Shown one piece after another: positions 1-10,169 of a DNA stretch of 33,671 bases. Source of the stretch: Zygnema cylindricum (lineage: Eukaryota; Streptophyta; Zygnematophyceae; Zygnematales; Zygnemataceae); contig JBBHKE010001154.1 in assembly GCA_037447655.1 (NCBI GenBank), positions 1 to 33,671 on the forward strand, in the 5' to 3' direction. The stretch's first letter is position 1. The number at the start of each line of letters is the position of its first letter. The notes beneath the pieces are model-generated. The model searched no databases and was not told the DNA's origin. It saw only the letters and a program-made list of their open reading frames with translations. Both the position numbers and the translations under genes were made by a program.

Positions 1-216
1 GTGTGTTCTTGTCGCTCTTTTTGTTTTTTATTGTTGTTTTTCAGTGTTGGTCATGCCACCCCTTTTGTACCCCAAGACTCAGATGGTTTACCATCGTGCT
101 TTTTAATTTATCCTGCAATATTTTTATTTTTATGGAAATATTCTTCTATATATAAATATATGTAAATATTTTCCTGTATACAAGAGGGAGCCCTCCAACC
201 CTTCTAAATGGCTTAG

Positions 217-436
217 TGACACCATCAGTCGATATTAGCAACAATAAATAATTAGCTTTAAGTGTTCACAATTTTATTTTTGGTCCAAGTGACAAGGTCG
301 ACTGTCGATTGCTGAGATAATTATCGCTAAGAAGAAAAAAATGATATCAACTACATTATTATATGTTTAGAGGGCAAAAAACATAGGGACTCAAATCGGT
401 TTTACTGATACTCTAAAAGCGATTCACATTGTACTA
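217..436. mobile_element. Palindromic MITE relic, family 2
   Basis: The two ends are degenerate inverted repeats of the terminal sequence seen in the better copies at 6453-6674 and 10284-10512 (core TACACCGTGAATCGCTATTA). The right end, read in reverse complement, is close to that core; the left end is weaker. The length of about 220 bp matches the other copies, and no coding capacity is present. This is an old, diverged copy. Confidence 0.45.
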
Positions 437-792
437 AACAAGACGATATGAATAGTTCACAACTGTATATATATATTCAAGGGCATATTCGCACGGGCGA
501 TTAAAGAATATGTATGAAAAAACGTTACCTAGTTCAAGATCATTATTTAGTAAACAAATCATTAATATATGTCCTTCCTCATTTACGTTTGTTTGGTACA
601 CCTGGAGACACCACACGAGTATTTTAAAATTAAACCTTCTCTATTTCTCTGACACATAAATTTTTGAATTTTTCCAGCAGTTACTGTATAAAAACCGTTC
701 ATTTTCCAATTTATGCCGATTATTTTCTAGTTCTAATTAACACACCTTCCTTTTCTCCAAATTCAAGCACAGGAGCCACTCCAGTAGCAAGG

Positions 793-881
793 TAGAGAAG
801 GGAGAGGGAGCGGGAGAGGGAGAGGGAGAGGAAGAGGGAGAGGGAGAGGGAGAGGGAGAGGGAGAGGGAGAGGGAGAGGGA
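793..881. repeat. GGGAGA hexanucleotide microsatellite
   Basis: Nearly uninterrupted GGGAGA repeats with a few variant units at the left end. All purine on the plus strand. Confidence 0.95.
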
Positions 882-1591
882 AAAAACTAGTCAAAAGTTT
901 TCAGTTTTTTTCCTCCTTCAAAGTAAAACCTAAAAATAGTTGACTGCAGATTACAAAAACCACTAGCTTTTCCGACTCTCTGCAAAAACCCTAAGTAAGA
1001 AAATTATTATTCTTCGACCTATTTCCTTACAGGAATTACAAACTATCTTTAAACCTACTAAAAGATAAATCTATTTTAAAAAGGAAAAACAAGAGATATA
1101 CAAGCCTGATTCCTCCTCCCTTCCCTTATCTACTGTTAGTGAGATCAACGGAACGGAAAAACGATGTGACACCTTCCCACTGTATAATCTCAAGAAGAGA
1201 TTCGACTGATCGGTTCCAATTTGTCCAGCTGATGACAGCGAGAAGATGTACACTTATCGAAAAACTATACATCGAAAAAAAAAAAACCCCCACATCTGCT
1301 AACCCTTTTCTGTCTACTTTTTTACGGTTCTCGAGCGGGCCATTACGTAAAAAAACAAATTTATTAGTCATTGCTCAAAAAACTCCCCACAAATTTCTCG
1401 ACCTAACATCACTTGTCTTCCTCTAAAGCCATTTCTTTGTCTCTTTTTCGCCTCTCTTACGACCCTTATTCGTCTCTCTTTCATCTCTCTTTCCTCTCTT
1501 TTATCCCTCCTCCCACTGAAATTGACAGCAAACTCAGTCAGAGATGTAGACAGACATAATGACCTTCCAGAAAATTCCCTCGTCCAATTCC

Positions 1592-2185
1592 TTATCGTGT
1601 TATAGTGTGTCCAAGACCCCAATAGTCCAAACCTAACAATCCCGAAGCCTGTTCCTCTCCTCCGTTCGCAACTCCTCCATTCATTTCTTCGTATTCTGGA
1701 GGAATATTTCCAGAAACTGAAGGGATTAACATCCCTCCCATTTTCATTTCCGCCATTAACCTTTGGTCGACTCTCTGCATATCTTCTTCTGCAGCTTCCG
1801 GAGCCATAGGGCGCAAAGGGGTAACGGAGTTATTTGATATATTTGAAACATTCCCACCAGGTCTTGGGTTATAAAGGGCACCATAACCTCCTGCTCCTCC
1901 TCCTAAAATAGCCCCAGAAGAAGATCCTAGATGGGATATACTACTCGCAAGATTTGGTAGATTCTGGAGATTTTGGAGATTCGAGGGATTTCCCTCGACC
2001 GAAGAATGAATCGTTTGGGGAGTTGGGTTTCCTACACTTTGACTCCCACTTGTTTCCCCCCACGGTAGAAAACCCTCTCCTCCTCGACTATGACTATCGA
2101 CATTTAAAACCCTGTTGTTTTGTTGTTGTTGTTGTACTTGTCCTTGTACTTGTTGGGAATGTATGACTTGTGGATTTTGTTGTTC

Positions 2186-2220
<35 letters not shown>

Positions 2221-5200
2221 GAGAGTTTTGAGAACTTTGATGTAATTGGTGAGACTGATTTTGATTTTGATGTTGATTTAGATTTTGGTGTTGATTTTGA
2301 TGTTGAGGTTGAGATTGATAATTTTGAGATTGATGATGTTGGGATTGATATTGGTTTTGGTTTTGATGTTGAGATTGATGATGTTGGGATAAGTTTTGAT
2401 GTTGGGATTGTGGTTGTGAGTGAGATTGTTGGTGGTGTTGTTGTTGTTGTTGATTCAATTCTTGATGGGGCTGATTTTGCTGTTCTCCTCCTCCTCCAGG
2501 TGTTCTATCTCTCTTAGTCATCCTATTACCGTCTTCCACGTTTTCCATTCGATTTCCCGATGCTATTTGTTGACCCATTGGTTGACCTACTTGTTGACCC
2601 ATTTGACCTACTTGTTGACCCATTTGACCTAATTGTTGACTAAACTGTTGACCTAATTGCTGACCCATTTGACCCATTGGTTGACCTAATGGTTGACCCA
2701 TTTGACCTAATTGTTGCCCTATCATTTGTTGACCCATTTGTTGACCCAATTGGGTTTGTAAAAGCATTAATTGAGCCGCTTGTTGAGCTTGTCCCCACAA
2801 TATATCTTGTTGGGTTTGTTGGGATCCTCCTCCTCCTCCTCCCCCTCCTTGGGAGGAGTCTACCATAACTCTCGGCATTGCCACATTCCCCCAAACAGGA
2901 GTAAGTACCGGTCCCCCTCCCATATTGGGACGAGAGAGAGAAGAGAGAGAGAGAGGCCAATTTAGGGATTGTAAATTCGCTAAAGACAATTGGGCGATGG
3001 GCCAGGTGGGAGTGAGACCTAAATTCCAAGTGGGAGTTTGAGTTTGTTGGGGGGAGAGATGAGAGAGAGGAGGAGTGGTAAGGAGAGGTTGGAGAATATT
3101 GGAGTTTTGAACCGTTTGTTGTCCACCGGAAGGAGGACTCGCAACGGTCACGGAAGATCCTTGGATGGTAGGGAGAGGGAGGGAGGGGAGGGAGGGAGGG
3201 AGAGAGGGTTGAGACGCTAAACTTCCATTCGCGAGTAAAATTGGGTTAGGAGGAAGCATTGGGATTGGCTGTTGAGAAGGAATTTGTGAAGGAGATTGAG
3301 TAAAAGAAGCACCTCCTCCTCCCCCTCCCCCTCCTCCCCCTTCTGAAGACATGAGAGGCTGTGGGGGTTGTCCTTGAGGATTACTCCAAGCTCCTCCTTT
3401 TCCACGAGCTTTAGGGTTAGAGGGAGAAGGAGAGAGAACGAGAGAGGGAACCATAGCAGATGATGAGGGTTGCAGATGCCCTTGTGGGGGTGACGAGAGA
3501 GATAGGGTAGGAAGAGAGGAGTTTGGACGAAGAGGCTCCGTTTCTGGAGACTGTGAGGATCTTTGTAAGATTTGGGGGAGTGGAGAGAGAGGAGAGAGAG
3601 GATTTGGTTGAACAGTAGTTCCTCCGACTTCATTTGGGGCATCATTGGGAGCGGGGAGGCCTGGTAAAAACATATTTAAATTTCCTTGTAACCTGCGAAA
3701 AAGTCAAATTAAGTAAAAAATGGTTCAAAAATTTGATAGAGAAGATAAAATATAAGAAGAATTTGGTAAAGCATTTGACTTAGAAAAAACCCTAAAAGAA
3801 CCTAAAAAATTGAGAAAGCCCAAAAAACATTTTGACGGTGAAAAAGTCAAAAAATGATAGCTTTTTCAGAGTTCCCTACAACTAACAAACTGTTTACGAG
3901 TTGATAGTTTGACAATTTGAAGACTGAAAATAAAAAACTTTATGATTAAAAATGATATGTGTCAGCGTTATCAAGGAACTTGCAGGTAAACTATTTACTT
4001 AGTGTTGTGTATCGGGAAAAAACTTATCGCAAAAACCGATACCGATAGTTATCGGTTATCAAACGGCGAGGGGTCCCAATATATCGCTCTGAGACATAGT
4101 TGTTCAAATCATATTTTACGCACGATTCAAACGGGCGAATAATACGTAGAAATCGGAGAGGTTGATTTGAAAAAATCGTAAAAATCGTTAATGAATTTTT
4201 GTCCGTACAATTTCGTACATGTTTGTACGTTCGTACACATTTCAAACTTACCACGCGCAAATAGTGTGACGCTGCAATGTCTCTTTTCGAAATTGTCCGT
4301 ACATGAACGATAAAATTCCGTACATTATCCGTGAAATTTTTGTTCAGTTTACCGGACGAAAAGTACTGATACGTGCAACGTATCTTTCAGTCAAATTCCA
4401 TACATTTCCCGTAAAAAACCGTACAGTTACCGTAAAACACCGTACGGTTTCTGTGAATTGTCCGTTCAGTTTACCTGACAGAAAGTACATCGCATTTTTT
4501 TGCAATTTTTAAGTCACGAATAATACGTAAAAATCGGAAAAAATGAAAAAATGGCGCGATTTGAACAACTATGCTCCGAGACCAACAAATTCCTTATTGA
4601 CGATATAAAAAATTATAGTACGATATAAAACAGTACTTTATGATATATTGTATTATATTTTTCCACTTTATACTGCGTGGCATGCCACATATGACAATCT
4701 GTTACGTACTCTGCATAACGGAAGAACGGAATTTCAGTACAGCGGAATAAATCGTACAACTCTACGGTATGAACCGAACAATTATCGTCGAGAGTTATCG
4801 AATCGGTGTTGTCGCGATAAAAAACCGATAACACCAGTACCGATATATCGTGCCAATATATCGATTATCGGTAGGCCAAAAAAAGGGGCGCATTGGTTAT
4901 CGGCAAATGCTACGGATACACAACACTACTATCGACAGTAACAAACTCAAGACTCCCATTGAGTATTTTTCTCCCAATTGTACAAGAACAATGACTTATG
5001 TTACAGATTCTGCAAATAATTTGGTACACACTAATGATAGTTTTTCAATTATATTATTACTGATTTATTTATATTACTTTTTACTGATTAATTTGTACGA
5101 TACAGATACCGCAGTTAACGTGATTAGCTCGATATACACACAAAAGATGGTTCTCTGACAGGTACAAAATAATATATCAGCAAACAGTAATATACCATTT

Positions 5201-8105
5201 TTGGCAAATCTGTTTAAATTGCAAAACTGCCGAAAAAAAATCCCACTTTCCGATTCGTTTTCCAAAAAAAATAAAACTCAAAGCTTGCAAAATTTCAGAA
5301 TCAGGTCGTTCAATTTGCATTGGACTAGACTCAATGTCCAAAACCGTAAATATCGTCAAAACTACACCAAGTATCGCTATTAGTGTCACTTTTTTCTCTT
5401 TCTTTATACTCATTTTTCTTCGTACACACTTGTCAGATATTTAATCCGAAGGTCGCAAATGAAAAGGTAATTTTGTCATCTTCCAAACGGTCTCCAAATG
5501 AAAATTGGACGCGTGTGCACAAAGAAAACTTGATTCAGGTCACAAAAAACACTTAATCTACTTAAATTTTATTACAGCTTTTATACTCAATTTTCTCCGT
5601 GCACACTTCTTGGATTATTGATCCAAAGGTAGCGATCTAAAGGTAAGATTTGTTCCTTCTTTCCTTCTTTCTTTCTTTCTTTCTCTTCTTGCCTTCCGAT
5701 TGACGATCTCCAAATGGAAATTGGACATATGTGCACAGAGAAAAGTTGATTAAAAAAAATTATAAAAAACATAAACGGCGTAATGACCTAAATTTCCAAA
5801 ACAAGAAAAAAGAATAGAGTACAGAACTTATTCAACCAGCAGAAATCAAATTATAAAAATTTAATCTGTTGGTCGGTTTTAGTCAGTAACTAAAGTACCT
5901 GTCAGGAAAATTCAAAAACGCCTTCGTCCCTCGAAGTCGATACGCCGCGACATCATACGCCTCGGCCGCGTCTTCAGCGTGGTCGAACGTTCCCAACCAT
6001 ATCCGACTCCTTTTCCCCGGTTCCCTTATTTCCGAAACCCATTTACCCCATTTCCGAAGTCGTACTCCTTTGTATCTTTTCGGTCGAGGGACACCGGCCA
6101 AAGGATCCAAACCGGCGACTCCCGATTCGGTCTCTCTCTTTCCTTTATCGTCGTGGTTGCCGACTCCTCTTATTGTTAAATTGACACCTCCGGTGTTGAA
6201 AGGCGAACCGTCAGGAGATAGGTCTCTTTCGATTGTGTCTGTTTGTTTTTTTCGGATTGAAAGTTTTGATGGAGAATGGAGGAGGTGTTGGGCTGTAGTG
6301 ATCAAAGATAGAAAAGGGAAGGGAAGGGAAGAGAAGAGAAGAAAAGTGAAATGGAAGAGGGGAAGGAAAAGGGAGAAAAGGGAAAGGAATGTAGAGAATT
6401 CGTATCAGAATTAGGGTTAACACTGAGTTTGAAAATGGTACAGTAGCAAAACTACACCGCTAATCGTTATCAGTGTTAAAGTTTTTTTCGCCACTTAAAA
6501 ACATTATTCCTCTGTGCACAATTGTCGGATTGTCAATCGGAGACTGCCAATAGGAAGCTGAGAATCTTGACTTCCAATAGCAACCATCGGATTGATAATC
6601 CGACAAGCGTGCACAAAGAAAAGATGTTTGAAGGGGCGATGAAAACTTTAACACTAATAACGATTAGCAGTGAAGCAGAATAAAAAAAAAAAAGGGTTAG
6701 CAAGAGTATCAGAAAAAATCAGGTCAGCACGGTTTTTAGAACGGAATTTCTATTTGAGATCCTGAAAAGACAACAACAAAAAAAAACTGGCCTGTATCCA
6801 TACACTGGAAAGCTTGTACAGTTTTTTGTTTTTTTTTTCTTTGCACTTACCCCGCCATCCATCCCTCCCTTGGTCCTTTCCCTCCCTCGGTCCCTCCCCT
6901 CCCCTCGGTCCCTTCCCTCCCTCCTCCCACCCTCCCTCCTTCCCTTCCTTCCCGCCCTCCTCCCCCACTCCACTCCCCCCTTCCCCCCCGCCCCTTTCCC
7001 TCGGCCCACTTGACCCCACTCCACCTTTCCCACCATCCCCCGCCCCCCTCCCCCTCCTCTGCCTTTCCCCCTCCCTGTTCTCTCCCTCCTCTCTCTCCAT
7101 CTCTGTCTCCCTCTCTCTCTCGCCCTCTCTCTCCCTCACACTCGATCTATCTCTCACTCCCGTCGTTCAATCTCTCTTTCTCTCCCCCTTGCTCTCCCTC
7201 CCTCTCTCCCTCTCTCCCCCTCTACATCACCCGATCTCTTTCCCTCGCCTGCCTCCCTCTCCCCACGCTCTCGATCCTCGTCTTCGATTCAAAAAAAAGG
7301 TCCATTGCCGTTCCGCATTCTCTCTCCACCCTCCTCTTGCAGGCCCTCATGTTCTCTCTCCTCCTCCCCTCCCCCTGTCCTCCTCTTCTCCATCATCCTC
7401 TCGATCATCTCCCCCTTCCCTAATACCATCCCTCTCCCCTCCTTCCCTCCCCGATTCTCCCTCCACTTCCCTCCCTCTCCTCCCATTTATACCACCGCTC
7501 ATTCCGTACATTCCGTACATATCCACACCATCTTCCTCCCTATCCTCGTCCCCATCATTTTCGTCATCTTCCTCGTTAATGATGTCATCCTCACGGTTGA
7601 TGACGTCATCGTGACCATGCTCAAATCTTCTCGCCTTCTTCACTGTACTCTTCTCTCTGCCTCCTCCTCCCACTTCCCCTCTATCCCTCACTCTCCCCCT
7701 CTCTCCCATTCCCCCTCTTTCTCCCTCTCCCCCTCTCTGACCCTCATCCTCTTCTCCGACCTCTCTCTCTGCTTCCTCTTCCTCTCCCTCCTCTCTCTCT
7801 CCTTCTCCCTCTCCGTCTCCCTCTCCCATCATCCTCATCCTTCCTCTTTCCCCTGTGACGTCACGCCCTCCAGAAAATTGGTGCTGCGATTGTTGCTGCC
7901 ACATCACCCTTTGCTGCTGTTCCCACTGATCCCGAACCGCCAGCCAAGCCTCAGGTTCGGAAATAGGTATGGCGGAAGGTACGGCGTACGGGAATCCGAG
8001 GGTGTGTGATTGGTTCATCATGTGCAGCAGATTCGGCTGTACGGAACTCGAATCTGGTACGGGCGGAGATACGGGCAAGTTCGGAGAAGATTCAGCCGTC
8101 GCCAT
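1592..8105 (-). CDS. AP2/ERF-family transcription factor with long Gln/Gly-rich C-terminal exon
   Basis: Probable nuclear DNA-binding regulator built from three exons. Exon 1 runs from 8105 (ATG, start MATAESS) to a donor near 7427 (alternative 7493, same phase). It has a Pro/Ser-rich start, then a very acidic Glu/Gly/Arg-rich stretch with a KKARR basic cluster. Exon 2 (6292-5899) has a TACAG acceptor after a long pyrimidine tract and ends CCTGACAG|GTACTT; it carries the whole AP2 domain. Exon 3 (3692-1592) opens at TTTCGCAG|GTTACA and joins in frame to give NFPDRLQGN. It then encodes about 700 residues of Pro/Ser, two Gly runs, a Met-Gly-Gln tandem repeat, poly-Gln and Gln-His-Asn repeats, ending at TAA 1594-1592. 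The total is about 1035-1057 residues, far above usual ERF/DREB lengths. The tail may act in activation or condensate formation (inference). The exon 1 donor is the weakest point; exon 2 to exon 3 is firm. Confidence 0.78.
2186..2221 (-). repeat. Coding CAA microsatellite (poly-Gln)
   Basis: Uninterrupted TTG units on the plus strand read as CAA (Gln) on the coding strand, with one Glu interruption near the left end. It sits inside exon 3 of the AP2/ERF gene. Further Gln runs and Gln-His/Gln-Asn repeats occupy about 2230-2460. Such tracts commonly vary in length between individuals. Confidence 0.92.
2560..2760 (-). repeat. Coding minisatellite, Met-Gly-Gln-Gln repeats
   Basis: The coding strand is a run of short in-frame units of the type GQMGQQ and GQPMGQ. 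On the plus strand these appear as repeated TTGACCCATT and TTGACCTA blocks. The array lies in exon 3 of the AP2/ERF gene, between the second Gly run (about 2825-2851) and the Gln-rich region. The reading frame is kept throughout, which supports translation. Confidence 0.88.
4000..4928. mobile_element. TIR DNA element, family 1 copy A (non-autonomous)
   Basis: Bounded by inverted repeats GTGTTGTGTATC at the left (from 4002) and its complement at the right (to 4926), each flanked by TA (4000-4001 and 4927-4928). This fits a TA target duplication as in Tc1/mariner-type elements. The inner ends are dense in CCGATA/TATCG motifs, possibly subterminal transposase-binding repeats. The left end matches the right end of copy B (9138-9911) in reverse complement for about 90 bp. 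It holds a second, nested element (4096-4572). No transposase frame is seen. It lies in intron 2 of the AP2/ERF gene. Confidence 0.8.
4096..4572. mobile_element. Nested TIR element with 10-bp target duplication
   Basis: A 477-bp insert whose ends are a 15-bp inverted repeat: ATAGTTGTTCAAATC at 4096-4110 and its complement at 4558-4572. It is flanked by GCTCTGAGAC (4086-4095) and GCTCCGAGAC (4573-4582), a 10-bp duplication with one mismatch. Copy B of the host element has a single version of this site (GTCTGGGAC in the same orientation), which confirms the insertion. A 9-10 bp duplication points to a Mutator-like (MULE) non-autonomous element. The interior is rich in CCGTACA and TCGTACA motifs and lacks a long frame. 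Confidence 0.78.
5363..5560. mobile_element. MITE fragment, family 2
   Basis: The left end TACACCAAGTATCGCTATTAG closely matches the terminal repeat of the intact copies. Inside, a CGTACACACTTGTC segment and a GTGTGCACAAAG segment are placed as inverted partners, as in the copy at 6453-6674. The right terminal repeat is eroded. It lies in intron 2 of the AP2/ERF gene. Confidence 0.55.
5575..5775. mobile_element. MITE fragment, family 2, with TTTC microsatellite
   Basis: Carries the same inner inverted pair as the neighbouring copy (CCGTGCACACTT on the left, GTGCACAGAGAAAAG on the right), but both outer ends are degraded. A short CTTT/TTTC run lies inside at about 5655-5690. It lies in intron 2 of the AP2/ERF gene. 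Confidence 0.45.
5899..6077 (-). other. AP2/ERF DNA-binding domain
   Basis: About 60 residues from [13 protein letters not shown] to AFLNFPDR. The YKGVR start, [18 protein letters not shown], the [11 protein letters not shown] helix and the LNFP end are all present. The Val and Glu of KWVSEIRE match the V14/E19 pair typical of the DREB branch of the AP2/ERF family, which binds DRE/CRT (GCCGAC-type) sites; the [15 protein letters not shown] helix looks more like the ERF branch. The domain ends exactly at the splice donor. Family assignment is firm; the subfamily is tentative. Confidence 0.96.
6453..6674. mobile_element. Palindromic MITE, family 2, near full length
   Basis: The two halves of this roughly 222-bp unit are inverted copies of each other over most of their length. 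The end near 6455 reads ACCGCTAATCGTTATCAGTG and the right end complements it. The inner TGTGCACAATTGTCGGATT pairs with AATCCGACAAGCGTGCACA. The whole unit can fold into one hairpin. The left TA is kept and the right flank has drifted. It lies in intron 1 of the AP2/ERF gene and carries no coding frame. Confidence 0.82.
6846..7860. repeat. 1-kb polypyrimidine/polypurine tract
   Basis: The plus strand is almost all C and T (CTCC, CCCT and TCTC units) for about 1 kb, with few purine interruptions outside 7270-7330 and 7490-7640. On the minus strand this is a G/A tract. It covers much of intron 1 and also encodes the Glu/Gly/Arg-rich part of exon 1 of the AP2/ERF gene. Such mirror-rich tracts can form triplex (H-DNA) or G-rich structures (established for this sequence class, inferred here). 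Confidence 0.9.
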
Positions 8106-8173
8106 ATAGAAAAAAAAAGAAAAAGATTTAGAGATGGAATGGTTTTGCTTTTTTCGGTAAAGAGTCTGTCTCA

Positions 8174-8325
8174 CTGAAACCCTAATTCGAGAAGTTTACT
8201 AGTCTACTGAAACCCTAATTCGAGAAATTTACTAGTCTACTGAAACCCTAATTCGAGAAGTTTACTAGTTTACTGAAACCCTCATTCGATAAATTTACTA
8301 ATCTACTGAAACCCTAATTCGAGTA
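8174..8325. promoter_or_regulatory. Five 33-bp tandem repeats with telobox motifs
   Basis: Repeat starts at 8174, 8207, 8240, 8273 and 8306, exactly 33 bp apart. Each unit holds CTGAAACCCTAATTCGAG; the fourth has one change in the motif (AAACCCTCA). AAACCCTAA is the plant telobox, the telomere-like box in many plant promoters that is bound by TRB/single-Myb-histone proteins and Pur-alpha-type factors. The array begins about 70 bp upstream of the AP2/ERF start codon (8105), so it is in the 5' UTR or core promoter. A regulatory role is inferred from motif and place. Confidence 0.7.
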
Positions 8326-9137
8326 GGTCGGCAGAGGCAGGGAAAAGTCAGAGAACTGTGAGAGTATTAAGAGAATAGTGAGTAATAGAGAGTATCAGTA
8401 CGGAATAATAGGTTGAATAAAGGCCGTTGGATTCGGGATCGGACATGCGACGCCGTACGATGATATCCGTACGAAAATATGTAAAGTCGGCAGGCTGGAG
8501 TTTACGATGCGACACCGACTGGGAGAGTGTCATTTGTCGGCGGACGGGCGGCCATGGGAAGAAAAGGAAAGAGGAGAAGGGTAGGGAAGAGGTCGGTTAG
8601 GTCGGCGGCGGTGGCTGGCGTGACGTAGAACCGATATATTTTGCGATATGAAACTAAGCTTGTTATTGGTCAGAAACTGGTTTGGGAATGATCAAAAATT
8701 AGGTTCGTTGGTTTGGGGAAGCTTAGCACTGGAGAGATTGAGGTTTCTGCCGGGCATTTGGAACGGAATGACCAAAGATACTTTGAAGTTTGAACCTGGC
8801 TTTTCTTGTGGTACGGAGTGAAGTTTGAAAACACGCCTGCTGGACCACACGTGCGAGGAATGCCTGGGAAGTATGGAACAAAAGTGGATAGCGAGAAGCT
8901 GTCTATAGTATGGGTGATGATATTCTCTACCTGACAGCAAGGGCTACGGTATTTCTATGTCGAGCTTCTCGTTTTTGTACGGATATTCAGCATCTTCAAA
9001 AAGTTTTGTCATTGGGGGTAACATTACACAGTTTCACAGTTGACAAATCCTTGTCAAGTCCTGCACGGTAATAATACTTTTTCGAAGGAGCGATTTTTAC
9101 TTGCACGAGAGATTTTACGACAGCAAATATAAAAACG

Positions 9138-9911
9138 TAGTGTTGTGTATCAGTAAGGATTTACCGATAACCGATATGGACCGTTTTTCGGGTTCCCGAT
9201 AATCGATATATTGGTACGATATTTCGACATTGGTCTTATAGCCGATAAGTAGCCGATAATATCGGGTACTTATCGGCGATAATGCCGATAACGATAACTA
9301 TTGGCGATAACTGTACGGACCGTACATATACAATATACGGCCTGTACACGCAATTGTACGTCGTATTCCTCGGACGCGCAGCGGACCCCCTTACTCCCGA
9401 TTCCGGTAAAAAATCGCGATTATTCCTAATTTAAGGGGGTTTTCAAAATTCCTGCTGCCAGAATTTTCAAAATATGGCGTCTGGAAATGGCGGCAGTGTG
9501 ACAGGTGTGCTCGTCTGCTTCTTTCAGTCTGTTCGTCTTTTTTTGGAAAAAGTTTGATTCAGAAATTTTATCTTGTATTTTATTTTTTCGTTTCGATAGT
9601 ATAGTTTTATAACAATAAAGTATTCACTTATATTGTCTACGTTTATGTGCAGCGCTGTCCGTAAAAATTTTCAGTTAAATAGATACGCGGAACAGATTCT
9701 TACACGTGGCATTCCACGCTATACAATGAAAATAATATAATACAGTATGTTATATAGTACTATTGTACGCTTACTATATTTTTAAAAAGTTATCGCCGAT
9801 ATGGAATTTGTTGGTCCCAGACCGATATATCGGGACCTCTGACCGTTCGATAACCGATAACTATCGGTATCGATGTTTTCGCGATAAGTTTTTTACCGAT
9901 ACACAACACTA
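9138..9911. mobile_element. TIR DNA element, family 1 copy B (non-autonomous)
   Basis: Ends GTGTTGTGTATCAG (from 9140) and its complement (to 9909), flanked by TA at 9138-9139 and 9910-9911. It is oriented opposite to copy A: its right 90 bp, reverse-complemented, aligns with the left end of copy A and continues into the same ACCAACAAATTCC core. The left part is packed with CCGATA/TATCGG repeats, and a middle part absent from copy A adds about 330 bp. No transposase frame is present, so both copies are probably internal-deletion derivatives. Confidence 0.8.
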
Positions 9912-10169
9912 CTAATTTGGCACCTAATATCCTCTACTGTAAATAAGGTATTCGTACAGAATTTGGCAAAACGTACAGTTTATCGTCACTATGACGTTTG
10001 CACTACGCAGTTTGTTAAAACGCAGTTACATGATAATGGCCTGTATTAAATCATTATTTGTACTTTTTTACTTAATAAAGTACAATTTTGAACGGCCAGA
10101 GGTCGTCCGAACTCCACACTATTTAAAACGAACCTATATTATAATTAAAAACGCTAATTAATCTTTACC

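Larger units (their letters stand above)
1..1591. other. Left flank, gene-poor
   Basis: No convincing complete gene was seen. A pyrimidine-rich stretch ending in CAG at 42-44 could be a 3' splice site. It is followed by a short open frame of 19 codons ending at TAA 104-106, with AATAAA at 243-248, so the tail of a plus-strand gene entering from the left is possible but unproven. The rest is AT-rich and includes a MITE relic (217-436) and a GGGAGA microsatellite (793-881). The right part (about 1000-1591) is probably the 3' UTR of the minus-strand AP2 gene; a minus-strand AATAAA lies near 1357-1363. Confidence 0.4.

Noticed and set aside
2170-2517. Plus-strand Val/Asp-rich frame
   Set aside because: Mirror of the CAA and Gln-His-Asn repeats of the AP2 gene tail on the other strand.
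4303-4941. Small frames between 4300 and 4940
   Set aside because: Inside non-autonomous TIR elements; short and lacking any transposase signature.
6814-7614. Long plus-strand frame rich in Ser, Pro and Leu
   Set aside because: It is the complement of the polypurine tract; simple CTCC/CCCT repeats give open frames in several phases and no domain is seen.
8174-8325. CRISPR-like regular repeats or interstitial telomere
   Set aside because: Repeats are contiguous with no unique spacers, and AAACCCTAA occurs once per 33-bp unit, so it is neither a CRISPR array nor a telomere tract.
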